In this document: positions 32,922 to 41,411 of the stretch, one piece after another
How positions within the stretch are numbered: the stretch's first letter is position 1
Layout of the letters: every line of letters starts with the position of its first letter
Assembly (NCBI RefSeq): GCF_001907675.1
Contig: NZ_MPNT01000012.1
Span: 1 to 64,000 of the forward strand
Origin: Mycobacterium paraffinicum
GTDB taxonomy: Bacteria > Actinomycetota > Actinomycetes > Mycobacteriales > Mycobacteriaceae
DNA length: 64,000 nt
Reading direction: 5' to 3'
Made by a program: the position numbers and the translations under genes
The notes under the pieces: generated by a model
What the model saw: only the letters and a program-made list of their open reading frames with translations
Told to the model about the DNA's origin: nothing
Database searches by the model: none

Positions 32922-34004
32922 TCACGCCTGCACGGGCTCCCAACCACCGCCTTCAGCTGAGCGATGCGCAGCATCGATCACCGCAAGCGACAGCAGCCCG
33001 TCCTCGAAGGTGGCCGCGCCGCTGGGCCCCCCGTCGAACGCGGGCAGCCAGTCCTGCAGCATCAGCGCCATCGCCCTACTCGCGTGGCCCGCCAGGCCGC
33101 CGGGCAACCGCTCGGGGTACGCGGGCTCGCGTTCATCAACCGTCAGAGGGCTCAGTCCGGGATCGGTGGCGGTGCCGAGACTGTACGCCGCAGAACGCAA
33201 CTCGCCGTCGCCGATGATGGTGCCATCGGAACCGAACAACTCCAGGCGGTAGTAGTCGGCGTGGGCGCCCATGACCGTGAGGCTCAACACGACGGTGACC
33301 CCGGACTCCATCCGCATCAGCAGCGCCGCAGTATCGTCGGCGGTGACCGCCAGAGTCCCCCCGTCGGGCAGTTCGCGGACCGGGTCGCTGGTGCGGACTT
33401 CGGCGCACACCGATACCGGGCGGCCGAGCAGGCTGCACAAGAAGTCCAGATCGTGCACGAGCATGCCGGCCAGATAGCCGCCGCCCTGCTCGCGGTCGTA
33501 CATCCAATGGGCCTGCAACGGATGACTCGGATGCCAGTAGGACGCGCTGCGACTGACCCGCGCAAAGTACTGCGAACCGAGGAAGCCCGAGCGCACCCGG
33601 TCCGCGACGGCCAACCAGTCGGGGTTCCAACGGTTCTCGAAACAACATGCGGTAGGCAGCTCGGCATCCGCCGCTGCGCGCACCATGTGGCGGGCCGCTT
33701 CGAGGTCACCTGCTAGCGGTTTCTCACACAGCACGGGCTTGCCCGCCGCCAGCGCGGCGATCGTCATCTCATGGTGCAGCACAGTGGGCGTCGCGACCGA
33801 AATGACGTCCAGATCGTCGCGGGTCACGAACGACTGCCAATCCGTAGAGGTCTGTTCGATGCCCAGTTTGGTCGCCACCCGTTCCAGTCGATCAGGTGTA
33901 CGGGCACACAGCGCGACGGGATCGAAGCCCTTCGCCGCCCGGAAACCGGGCACCTGCACATGCGCGCCCCAACCGACGCCGATAATGCCGACCCGTAAGG
34001 TCAT
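32922..34004 (-). CDS. Gfo/Idh/MocA family NAD(P)-dependent oxidoreductase
   Basis: A 360-residue oxidoreductase. The N-terminal Rossmann motif is VGIIGVGWGAHVQVPGF, followed by VISVATPTVLHHEM and the family hallmark CEKPLAGD, with the lysine that shapes the active site. The C-terminal sheet domain contains GGYLAGMLVHDLDFLCSLLG and HASRAMALMLQDWLPAFDGG. I choose ATG 34004, which has GGAGGAG before it. Motif B sits 28 bases upstream. It faces the P450 at 34122 across a promoter gap of 117 bases, and the cupin follows. These enzymes commonly act on sugars and cyclitols but others act on aromatic or terpenoid diols. Confidence 0.9.
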   Translation of the reverse strand: MTLRVGIIGVGWGAHVQVPGFRAAKGFDPVALCARTPDRLERVATKLGIEQTSTDWQSFVTRDDLDVISVATPTVLHHEMTIAALAAGKPVLCEKPLAGDLEAARHMVRAAADAELPTACCFENRWNPDWLAVADRVRSGFLGSQYFARVSRSASYWHPSHPLQAHWMYDREQGGGYLAGMLVHDLDFLCSLLGRPVSVCAEVRTSDPVRELPDGGTLAVTADDTAALLMRMESGVTVVLSLTVMGAHADYYRLELFGSDGTIIGDGELRSAAYSLGTATDPGLSPLTVDEREPAYPERLPGGLAGHASRAMALMLQDWLPAFDGGPSGAATFEDGLLSLAVIDAAHRSAEGGGWEPVQA

Positions 34005-34032
34005 GTGCTCTCCTCCGCTACTCAGGTTTGAA

Positions 34033-34050
34033 GTGACACCAATGTTAGAT
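34033..34050. promoter_or_regulatory. Motif B copy, GTGACACCAATGTTAGAT
   Basis: Exact reverse complement of the copy at 24332; identity extends over 23 bases (34028-34050). It lies 28 bases before the Gfo/Idh start and about 70 bases before the divergent P450, so it might act on both. Confidence 0.78.
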
Positions 34051-34121
34051 AGGTCGCGCCTACTGCGTAGGAATATCGAGCCATTACCGGATTTTATCGA
34101 GCACCCCGGCATTGCCTATAA

Positions 34122-35423
34122 GTGACATGGGTGCCAGAATCGGGTGCTGTGAGCGCAATCGACATCGACGAGCAGCAGTTCGCGCCGCTGATCGACTTGC
34201 GGTGGTGGCAAGAGCGTCCAGCTGACCGCAACGAGCTTTACCGGCGCCTTCGCGAGGCCGGCCGCCCGGTGTTCGTCCGCACCAACCGACCCGACTCACC
34301 GCGGCCACGCGGGTTCTGGGCAGTCGGAGCCCACCGCGACGTCGTCGACATCAGCCGCCGGCCCGGCGACTTCAGTTCCGGGCAGGGCACGCAGATCTTC
34401 GACCAGACCGCCGAGATGCGCGAATACCGCGGCTCCATCATCGACATGGACGATCCCGAACACATGCGGCTGCGCAAGATCGTCTCGCGGGGCTTCACTC
34501 CCCGCATACTCGCCGAGTTGCGTGGCCTGGTCGAGGAGACCACTGCCGAGATCCTCGAGGAGATGCCGCGTTCGGGTGAATGCGACTTCGTTTCGTCGTT
34601 CGCCACGCTGCTGCCACTGCGCATCATCGACACCATGCTCGGCGTTCCACGCGAATACGAACAGTTCATCGTGCGGGCGACCAACATCGTGCTCGGCGCC
34701 TCGGACCCCGAATACGTACCCGACCAGACCGTCACGGGTATCGGAGCAGCGGTCACCGAGATCAGCGAGCGGCTCATCGAGTTGCTCAAGGGCATCGCCG
34801 AGGACCGCATCGCCCATCCCCGCGACGACGTGATCAGCAAGCTGGTCACGTCCGACGAGGAGAACCTGACCCCTCAGGAGCTGGCGAAGTTCTTCATCCT
34901 GCTGATCGGCGCGGGCAACGAGACCACTCGCAATGCGCTGACCCACGGGCTGCTCATCCTCAGCGCGCACCACGACCAGCGCGACCGCCTGCTGGCGAAC
35001 TACGACGACATGGCCCCCACTGCGGTCGAGGAGATCCTGCGGTACGCCAGCCCGGTGATCCACTTTCGCCGTACCGTGACCCGCGACGGTGTGACGCTGA
35101 CCGACGCGTTGGGCGAGGTCACCCACACCTTCAACGCCGGCGACAAGGTCGTGGTCTGGTATCCCGCGGCCAACCGCGACCCCGCGGTGTTCGACGAGCC
35201 GGAGCGCTTCGATATCGCGCGAAAACCCAACAACCACGTTGCTTTCGGCGGTCCGGGCCCGCACTACTGCCTGGGCGCCCACTTGGCCCGCCTGGAGTTG
35301 AACGTGGCGTTCAGGATGCTCTACGCGCGATACCCCGACATCACCGCCGCGGGCGACCCAGTCATGCTGAGGTCGAACTTCGTCAACGGCATCAAACACC
35401 TGAAGGCCACCTACACACCATGA
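34122..35423 (+). CDS. Cytochrome P450 (CYP125/CYP142-like)
   Basis: A soluble P450 of up to 433 residues. I-helix: ILLIGAGNETTRNALTHGL; ExxR: EEILRYASPVIHFRRTV; haem loop: HVAFGGPGPHYCLGAHLARLE with cysteine at residue 383. The C-terminal SNFVNGIKHLKATYTP resembles CYP125/CYP142-type steroid or lipid omega-hydroxylases of mycobacteria. The frame opens at GTG 34122, but GTG 34131 and 34149 are also possible starts. It heads a coupled five-gene operon (P450, ECH, DUF35, SDR, NTF2), an arrangement expected for oxidation of a side chain followed by beta-oxidation. Confidence 0.92.
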   Translation: MTWVPESGAVSAIDIDEQQFAPLIDLRWWQERPADRNELYRRLREAGRPVFVRTNRPDSPRPRGFWAVGAHRDVVDISRRPGDFSSGQGTQIFDQTAEMREYRGSIIDMDDPEHMRLRKIVSRGFTPRILAELRGLVEETTAEILEEMPRSGECDFVSSFATLLPLRIIDTMLGVPREYEQFIVRATNIVLGASDPEYVPDQTVTGIGAAVTEISERLIELLKGIAEDRIAHPRDDVISKLVTSDEENLTPQELAKFFILLIGAGNETTRNALTHGLLILSAHHDQRDRLLANYDDMAPTAVEEILRYASPVIHFRRTVTRDGVTLTDALGEVTHTFNAGDKVVVWYPAANRDPAVFDEPERFDIARKPNNHVAFGGPGPHYCLGAHLARLELNVAFRMLYARYPDITAAGDPVMLRSNFVNGIKHLKATYTP

Positions 35424-36223
35424 ACACGCAGGCAGCGATCCTGTCCGACGTCGCGGACGGCGTCATGACGATCACCCTGAACCGACCCGAAGCCGCCAAC
35501 GCGGTGCGTCCCGACGACCGGGATGCGCTGATCGCTTTACTGGCCACCGCCGACGCCGACGAGAAGGTGCGCGTGGTGGTGCTGCGCGCCAACGGCAAGC
35601 ACTTCTGCTCCGGCGCCGACGTGGGCTCCCTCGCCGAACGGCGCGCGCAGGGCGAGAAACGCGTGCTGGAGCCGACGCGGCGCATCATGAACGGCGCCCA
35701 GAAGCTGGTGGCCAGCGTGCTGGACTGCAACAAACCGGTGATCGCCGCGGTGCACGGCGCGGCGACGGGCCTGGGAGCCCATGTCGTGTATGCCTCCGAC
35801 TTGGTGATCGCCACCGAAAACGCCTACTTCGCAGAGTCGTTCGTCAAACGCGGGCTGGTCGTCGACGGCGGCGGCTGCTACCTGTTGCCCCGCCGCATCG
35901 GCATGCAGAAGGCCAAGGAGATGACGTTCTTCGGCGAAAAGCTTTCAGCTACCGAAGCATTCACCCTGGGATTGGTGAATCGGGTAGTCAGCCCCGCCGA
36001 CTTCGACGCCACGGTCGGCGACTTCGCCGGGCGGCTGGCCGGCGCGCCGACCTCGGCGATCGCGTTCACCAAACGGCTGCTCAACGACTCCCCCGACACC
36101 GACCGGTCTGGTGCATTCGTCGCGGAGGCGATGGCGCAGGAGATCCAGTCGTATTCGCACGACTCCACCGAAGGTGTTCAGGCGTTCGTGGAGAAACGAC
36201 CGACCGAATTCACCGGGTGGTGA
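35420..36223 (+). CDS. Enoyl-CoA hydratase/isomerase (EchA type)
   Basis: A 267-residue crotonase-family enzyme. The oxyanion loops are GKHFCSGADVGSL and GAATGLGAHVVYASDL; the later stretch is ESFVKRGLVVDGGGCYLLPRRIGMQKAKEMTFFGEKL. The usual second catalytic glutamate position falls in VVDGGG, so hydratase or isomerase activity cannot be fixed by eye. It overlaps the P450 gene by four bases (ATGA at 35420) and the DUF35 gene follows in a GTGA overlap. Confidence 0.9.
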   Translation: MNTQAAILSDVADGVMTITLNRPEAANAVRPDDRDALIALLATADADEKVRVVVLRANGKHFCSGADVGSLAERRAQGEKRVLEPTRRIMNGAQKLVASVLDCNKPVIAAVHGAATGLGAHVVYASDLVIATENAYFAESFVKRGLVVDGGGCYLLPRRIGMQKAKEMTFFGEKLSATEAFTLGLVNRVVSPADFDATVGDFAGRLAGAPTSAIAFTKRLLNDSPDTDRSGAFVAEAMAQEIQSYSHDSTEGVQAFVEKRPTEFTGW

Positions 36224-36651
36224 AGGTGGCCCGCGCTGATATACCAACGATCGACGCGGCCAGCGCTCCCTATTGGGAGGCCGCCCGGCAGGGTCAGTTG
36301 CTGATCGCCGAATGCGCGGCGTGTGGCAAGGTCCATCACTATCCGCGCCCGTTCTGCCCCTCTTGCTGGAGTGAGGACGTGCGGCCGATAAGGGCGAGCG
36401 GGAACGGAACGCTGTATACGTACTCGACTGTCTACGTCAATGATTTGGCACCGTTCAAGGAGCGACTGCCGTATGTGGCCGCGATCGTCGAACTGGCCGA
36501 GGGCCCGCGGCTGATGACAACGATCGAAGGCGCCAACGGTGGCCACCTTCGGGTCGGCATGCCGGTGACCGCGGTCTTTCGCCCGGTTGACGACGCCGAT
36601 CCCGAAAGCCCATTCCTGACGGTATTCGCACCAACCGAGGAGAGCCCATGA
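36220..36651 (+). CDS. DUF35 OB-fold zinc-ribbon protein
   Basis: A 143-residue DUF35 protein. The amphipathic helix PYWEAARQGQLLIAEC is followed by a full zinc ribbon (CAACGKVHHYPRPFCPSCW) and an OB-fold (LPYVAAIVELAEGPRLMTTIEG). I choose GTG 36220, in a GTGA overlap with the hydratase stop; GTG 36226 is a near alternative. In this operon no thiolase-like gene is present, so the partner might be the hydratase or SDR, or a thiolase encoded elsewhere. Confidence 0.89.
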   Translation: MKVARADIPTIDAASAPYWEAARQGQLLIAECAACGKVHHYPRPFCPSCWSEDVRPIRASGNGTLYTYSTVYVNDLAPFKERLPYVAAIVELAEGPRLMTTIEGANGGHLRVGMPVTAVFRPVDDADPESPFLTVFAPTEESP

Positions 36652-37571
36652 CCGGACTGCTCGACGGCAAAGTCGCCCTGGTGACCGGGGCGGGGCACGG
36701 CATCGGCCGCGGCCACGCACTCGAGCTGGCCAAGCACGGCGCCACCGTGATCATCAACGACCTGGGCACCAGCTTGTCCGGCGAGGGCACCGGCAAGGTC
36801 GCCGACGAAGTGGTGGCGATCATCGAAAGCCGGGGCGGCACAGCTGTTTCCGACTTCAGCGATGTCGGTAACGAGGAGCAGGTCGACCTCGCCGTCGAGC
36901 GAGCATACTCGCAGCTGGGCCGGCTGGACATCGTCGTCAACAACGCTGGAATCGTTCGGGACAAGGCGATCTGGAACATGTCGGCCGACGATTTCGACTT
37001 GGTGATGCGGGTGCACGTCCGGGGTAGCTGGCTAACCAGCCGCGCGGTCGCCCGCAAGTGGCGCGCGGAATCCAAGGGATCCGGCGGAAAGGTCTACGGA
37101 CGCATCATCAACACCACCTCCGGCGCCGGTCTGCACGGCCACTTCGGGCAGACCAATTACAGCGCCGCGAAGGCGGCGATCGTCGGCCTGACCCAGACCC
37201 TGAGCCTGGAGTTGGCGTCGATCGGCGCAACCGTGAATGCAATCAGCCCGGGTGGGCGCACTCGGATGTCAGCGTCAATGCCCGGCGCGCAGGCCCCGAT
37301 CGAGCCCGATGAGCGCGCCGAGGACCAGTTCGACCCCAAAGATCCCTCACTGGGCTCGCCGGTGGTGGCCTGGTTGGCTAGCCCGGAGGCCGGTCACGTC
37401 AGCGGCCAGGTGATCCGCGCCATGGGCGAGCATCTGCAGCTACTCAAGGGCTGGCATCCGGTCGCATCCGTCTCCAACGGCCAAAAGCGTTGGGACGCAG
37501 AGAAACTCGGTGCGATCATGGCTACCGACGTGTTCGGCACCCGCAACACCGGTCTGCGGCTCGGCGGATGA
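36648..37571 (+). CDS. SDR, MFE-2-type (3R)-hydroxyacyl-CoA dehydrogenase
   Basis: A 307-residue SDR. Motifs: VALVTGAGHGIGRGHAL, VNNAGIVRDK, and the active-site TNYSAAKAAIVGL. The sequence INDLGTSLSGEGTGKVADEVVAII and VNNAGIVRDKAIWNMSADDFDLVM are typical of the dehydrogenase part of peroxisomal multifunctional enzyme 2, so oxidation of a 3-hydroxyacyl-CoA is the likely reaction. It is coupled to the DUF35 gene by ATGA overlap, and to the NTF2-like gene in the same way. Confidence 0.9.
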   Translation: MTGLLDGKVALVTGAGHGIGRGHALELAKHGATVIINDLGTSLSGEGTGKVADEVVAIIESRGGTAVSDFSDVGNEEQVDLAVERAYSQLGRLDIVVNNAGIVRDKAIWNMSADDFDLVMRVHVRGSWLTSRAVARKWRAESKGSGGKVYGRIINTTSGAGLHGHFGQTNYSAAKAAIVGLTQTLSLELASIGATVNAISPGGRTRMSASMPGAQAPIEPDERAEDQFDPKDPSLGSPVVAWLASPEAGHVSGQVIRAMGEHLQLLKGWHPVASVSNGQKRWDAEKLGAIMATDVFGTRNTGLRLGG

Positions 37572-38149
37572 CCACCGCGACGGAAGTCGAGCGGGAGTTT
37601 CGGCGCTACTTCATGACCGGCCCGGTGCTCGAGGACTGGCAAGCCTGGGCCGGCCTCTTCACCGACGACGCAACCTACTTCGACCACTTCTACGGAACGT
37701 TCACCGGCCCGGCGGAAATCACCAAGTTCCTCGAAGGAACGATGGGCGCCGCACCGCAGGTCTACAGCCCGCTGGTCTGGTACGTCGTCGATGACACGCG
37801 GGTGGCATACAAGGTGCTCAATCGCGCCGACAATCCGCAACCTGGCGGAGCACCCATCGACTTTCCGTCCTATCAATTCATCGAGTACGCCGGCGATGGC
37901 AAATGGCGTTCCGAGGAAGACGTTTGGCTGCTGCCCGAGATGAAGCAGTTCGCGAAGCGCTACGCCGCCGCCGAAGCCGCACACCCACAAACACTGCAGC
38001 AGAAGCTCCGCCGCGAGGACTGGGGGCCCTGGGTGGACTGGGCACGTCCGGAACCCGGACACGACGCAGCCCCGTCATGGCTGAACAAGCCCAGCTTCAC
38101 ACCGTTCGCTGGCCTTCAAGACATCGATTTCGGAATCCGTTCTCACTAA
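37568..38149 (+). CDS. NTF2/SnoaL-like protein
   Basis: A 193-residue protein of the NTF2-like fold: an N-terminal helix (EVEREFRRYFMTGPVLEDWQAWAGLFTDDATYFDHFYG) followed by a sheet-rich segment with YQFIEYAGDGKWRSEEDVW. Its C-terminal 60 residues are longer than a minimal SnoaL domain. Relatives act as small isomerases, dehydratases or binding proteins. ATG 37568 overlaps the SDR stop (ATGA). It is the last gene of the five-gene P450 operon and its end converges on the frameshifted FadD. Confidence 0.8.
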   Translation: MTTATEVEREFRRYFMTGPVLEDWQAWAGLFTDDATYFDHFYGTFTGPAEITKFLEGTMGAAPQVYSPLVWYVVDDTRVAYKVLNRADNPQPGGAPIDFPSYQFIEYAGDGKWRSEEDVWLLPEMKQFAKRYAAAEAAHPQTLQQKLRREDWGPWVDWARPEPGHDAAPSWLNKPSFTPFAGLQDIDFGIRSH

Positions 38150-38170
38150 CCTGTTGCCGTGGTAGATGTT

Positions 38171-39770
38171 TCAACCGCCGTCGGCACCGAAGTGGTCAGT
38201 GCGCAATTGGACTTTGCGCACCTTGCCAAGCGACGTGCGGGGTAGCTCGTCGACGATGGCGAGACGTTCTGGGGTCTTCTGCTTGGCCAATCCCGATGCG
38301 GCGAAGTGGGCCCGCAGGTCGTCGAGGTCGAGCACGCACCCCGGTTTGAGGATCACTATCGCGGCGACCACTTCGCCGTAACGCGAATCCGGGGCTGCGA
38401 CGGCAACGCCGTCGGCGAGAGCGGGGTGTGCGTTGAGGACCTCTTCGACCTGACCCGAGGAGATGGTCTCGCCGCCACGGATGACGACGTCTTTGATCCG
38501 GTCGGTGATGGTCAATCTGCCTTGGGCATCGAGCTGCCCGAGATCACCGGTACGGAACCAACCGTCGTCAGTGAACGCCTTAGCGTTCAGCGAAGGATCC
38601 TGGTAACCGATTTGATCGGGACCGCGCACGATGACCTCGCCGTCCACGCCCGGCGGGCAGTCTGCGCCGTCGGTCCCGAGGATGCGGACCGCAGAGCCCG
38701 GCTGCGGTTTTCCGTCGGTGGTCAGGCGGGCCCACTCCGGCTCGCCCTCGTGTTCACCGGGTGACAGTGGGGTGTTCGGTAGCGCCGAAACTGCGGAAGG
38801 TGCTGAGCCCGGCTTGCGCGGCGCGGCGGCCGATCTGCTCGGCGACCGGTGCGGCGCCGACCAGAAACTCACGCAGAGATGCCAGCTTGTCCCCGGTATC
38901 ACCGAGGTCCAAGATTCCCTCGAGGTGAAACGGTGTGCCGGCGGTGCAGGTCACACCGAAACGGTGCACCATCTCGACCGCCAGGGCCGGGTCCCAGCCA
39001 TCGGTGAAGATAGTCCGGGCACCGCTCAGCAACGGCCGCAGCATCGATCCGACGCCTGCGATGTGGCCGGGCGGAAAGGTCACCAGGTACACGTCGTCGG
39101 GTCTACCGCCCAGCAGCGCCGGCATGGTCTTCTGCTCAGCCAAAACCGTGTTGTGGGTGTGCTGCACGCCTTTGGGCGCAGACGTGGTCCCCGACGTGTA
39201 AAGCAGTAGGCACACATCGTCGGCGCCCACCGCGGGGCGCCGATACTTCGCGACGCAGGTGTCAAGTTGCGACCACGCGCGATAGCCTTCGCCGGGCTGG
39301 GCGTCCAGCACGACGACATGCCGTAACGAAGCGACACGCGAAAGCTCTTGCAGCCGTTCGCTATAGACGGTCGATCCGTGCCGCTCGGGCATGATCAAGA
39401 CCCGAGCGCGGGACTGACTCAGGATGAAGGTCAGCTCGCGTACACCGTAGATGTGCACGATCGGCACCAGCACCCCGCCGAACAACAACACTGCTTGATA
39501 CGCAACCGCACACTCGACGCGATTGGTCAGCTGAACTGCGACCGCGTCGCCCGCGCGCACTCCGAGCCGCTGCAGCGAGGCCGCCACGACCAAGGCCTGA
39601 TCACGGATTTCACCCACCGTCGGGCTGCGCACTGAATCGTCGGTTACGAAAGTCAATGTCGCGCTGCTGTGTTCGGCCGCGGCGGCTTCGAACGCGTCCA
39701 AACACATACGGTCCGAGTGCCAACCGTTGCGACGCCACGTGTCGCGTAGGTGCTTGTGGTGTGACGACAT
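38171..39770 (-). pseudogene. FadD-like acyl-CoA synthetase split by a frameshift
   Basis: Two overlapping frames on the minus strand together spell one class I adenylate-forming enzyme. The upstream frame (39770 to a TGA near 38754) carries LLYTSGTTSAPKGVQHTHN and SFGATEHPTVTR; the downstream frame carries EGEPEWARLTTDGK, DGWFRTGDLG, RIKDVVIRGGETISSGQVEEVLNAHP and the terminal PRTSLGKVRKVQLR. The frames differ by one base, and the join falls close to 38760 just after the TEHPTVT motif; a run of four C there is a plausible slip site. It could be a true pseudogene or a sequencing error. Start ATG 39770 shares its A with the upstream stop (TGATG). Confidence 0.85.
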
Positions 39771-40048
39771 CAGCGGAAGAGATACAGCCCGGACAGCACT
39801 GCCCACAGCACGAGGCAATAACTTTCGAACGCCACCCGCAAAGGTACTGGCGCGGTGCGAAGTTCCATGAAGTCAAGCCCGACCAGCCTGATCTTGAACG
39901 CGGCAATCCCGAAGACCCCAATCGCCATCACCGATCCGATACCGTGGTCCGCCCCCAGGACGTAGGACAGCAGTGTTGCGGCGATCAGCATCAGCCATGA
40001 CACGCCGGCGCGGCCCCGCGCGAATCCAAAGGCCGAGGGTCCAGACAT
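39770..40048 (-). CDS. Cytochrome c oxidase subunit IV-like small membrane protein
   Basis: A 92-residue protein with three hydrophobic segments (SWLMLIAATLLSYVLGAD, SVMAIGVFGIAAFKIRLVGLDFMEL, YCLVLWAVLSGLYLF), the layout of the COX4_pro/heme-copper oxidase subunit IV family. Start ATG 40048 shares its A with the stop of the COX3-like gene. No oxidase subunit I or II is in the window, so it may serve a different complex or an oxidase encoded elsewhere. Confidence 0.78.
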   Translation of the reverse strand: MSGPSAFGFARGRAGVSWLMLIAATLLSYVLGADHGIGSVMAIGVFGIAAFKIRLVGLDFMELRTAPVPLRVAFESYCLVLWAVLSGLYLFR

Positions 40049-40638
40049 CAGGCCACCAGGTAGAGCAACGGGAACAGCACTATCCACAACAGATCGACGA
40101 GATGCCAGAAACAGGTGCCGCCCTCCACCACCGCCATCCGGGTTTCACCGATGTCGTGCCGACGGGTCTGGGTGAGCAAGAACGCCAGCACCGCCATACC
40201 GACACAGACATGGAACAGGTGCACGCCGGTGAGGATGAAGTAGTACAGGTAGAAGTGGTTGGCCCCGACGCCATGCCCGTGCGCGGCCAGCGAGTGATAC
40301 TCGAACACCTTCAGAAGTACGAACAATGCGCCGCATACCATTGCCGCCAATACGGCCGAGCGCGCGATGTGGCGGGCTCCTGACCGGAGCGCGCCCAGGG
40401 CGACGACCACGAACAGCGAACTGGTCAGCAGTACCAAAGTGTTCGTCAACCCGACGCCGATGTGCAGTGTCTTTCGCGAGACGTCGAAGATCTCGGGCGC
40501 CTTGGCCCGCTCGACCATGAAGGTGGCGAAGAACGTGCCGAAGACGAGCATGTCGCCGAACAGGAAGACCCAGGTGCCGTTTTCGCCGGGAACCCGACGC
40601 GTCGTCGCCGTCGCGGCCGTCGGTGCGCCGACCGTCAC
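40048..40638 (-). CDS. Cytochrome c oxidase subunit III-like membrane protein
   Basis: A 196-residue protein with about five transmembrane segments and typical COX3 features: GENGTWVFLFGDMLVFGTFFATFMVER, FEYHSLAAHGHG, and YYFILTGVHLFHVCVGMAVLAF, ending in EGGTCFWHLVDLLWIVLFPLLYLVA. This is the short NorE/CyoC-like form. The start is GTG 40638 (MTVGAPTAATATTRR), in GTGA overlap with the upstream membrane protein. It is coupled to the subunit IV-like gene. With no catalytic subunit nearby, its role is uncertain. Confidence 0.85.
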   Translation of the reverse strand: MTVGAPTAATATTRRVPGENGTWVFLFGDMLVFGTFFATFMVERAKAPEIFDVSRKTLHIGVGLTNTLVLLTSSLFVVVALGALRSGARHIARSAVLAAMVCGALFVLLKVFEYHSLAAHGHGVGANHFYLYYFILTGVHLFHVCVGMAVLAFLLTQTRRHDIGETRMAVVEGGTCFWHLVDLLWIVLFPLLYLVA

Positions 40639-41354
40639 GTGGCAGCGGCCGCCAGCGGTCGATCGACCGCCTGCTCTGCGCCGATCGAGCAAAGCATCAC
40701 TGCGGTCACCGCGATCATCCAGACACTGAATGCGACCAACGGAATCCAGAAGGCGAAAACGCCGTTCCACGCGAGCGGGCCTTCGTTGAAGATCATCACC
40801 GCGCCGCCGGGCAGCGCAAGCAACGCGTACCACGCGTTGAGATAGCCGAACCACCGCGGGAACGTCGGCGGATCCGTTCGGTCGACGAACGACGCCGTCG
40901 TGAGCACCAGAGCCTGCACGACCAGAGTCCCGACGATCCCGACGAACATCAACCAGAAGACGTCGTTGAGCGCCTGGGTGATTTCGGGATCGCGGTGTTC
41001 GGGACGGAACGCGGCAGCGGCCAGCACCATCATCGGGAAGAGAAAGCCCGGCACGAAGATGACCCCGGCGAAGATCTGCGTCACCGATAGCACGCCCCAC
41101 TTGCCCTCGACCCGTCGCACCCGCAGACAGATCGTGGCCAGGAACGGCAACGCGATACAGGCTGCGAGCAGGCTGAACGCGAGGCCCACCCGTACCCGCA
41201 GCTTGTTCGCAACCAGGAAGTCGGCAATGTCTCGCGCGCTCGCCGTCGGTGACAGCGGCGGAATGAGCTTGCCGATCAGCATGAAGAAGACGAAGAACAG
41301 CGCGAGCATCACGATTCCGCCCCACGCGGCGATGCGTTGGAGTTTCAGATCCAT
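40635..41354 (-). CDS. Multispan membrane protein next to COX3/COX4-like genes
   Basis: A 239-residue protein with about six hydrophobic segments (IAAWGGIVMLALFFVFFMLIG, VGLAFSLLAACIALPFLAT, IFAGVIFVPGFLFPMMVLAAAAF, VFWLMFVGIVGTLVVQALVLTTASFV and two more). I choose ATG 41354; a TTG two codons earlier is weaker. It heads the small operon with the COX3- and COX4-like genes. I recognise no family with confidence, but its place suggests that all three act together in the membrane. Confidence 0.75.
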   Translation of the reverse strand: MDLKLQRIAAWGGIVMLALFFVFFMLIGKLIPPLSPTASARDIADFLVANKLRVRVGLAFSLLAACIALPFLATICLRVRRVEGKWGVLSVTQIFAGVIFVPGFLFPMMVLAAAAFRPEHRDPEITQALNDVFWLMFVGIVGTLVVQALVLTTASFVDRTDPPTFPRWFGYLNAWYALLALPGGAVMIFNEGPLAWNGVFAFWIPLVAFSVWMIAVTAVMLCSIGAEQAVDRPLAAAAT

Positions 41355-41411
41355 GGCCAAATCGTAGAACTAATCAGCTCAATGTTTAACTGTTTCGCGA
41401 GTAACCGTGTT

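Noticed and set aside
34580..36223. Long frame of 547 codons overlapping the P450 and hydratase genes
   Set aside because: The first half is shadow sequence of the P450 gene (arginine- and proline-rich, no motifs). Only the last 267 codons from ATG 35420 are the hydratase.
40639..41325. Upstream part of the long minus-strand frame that contains the COX3-like gene
   Set aside because: It lies over the membrane protein gene at 40635-41354 and reads as non-protein. GTG 40638, with GTGA overlap, is the real start.
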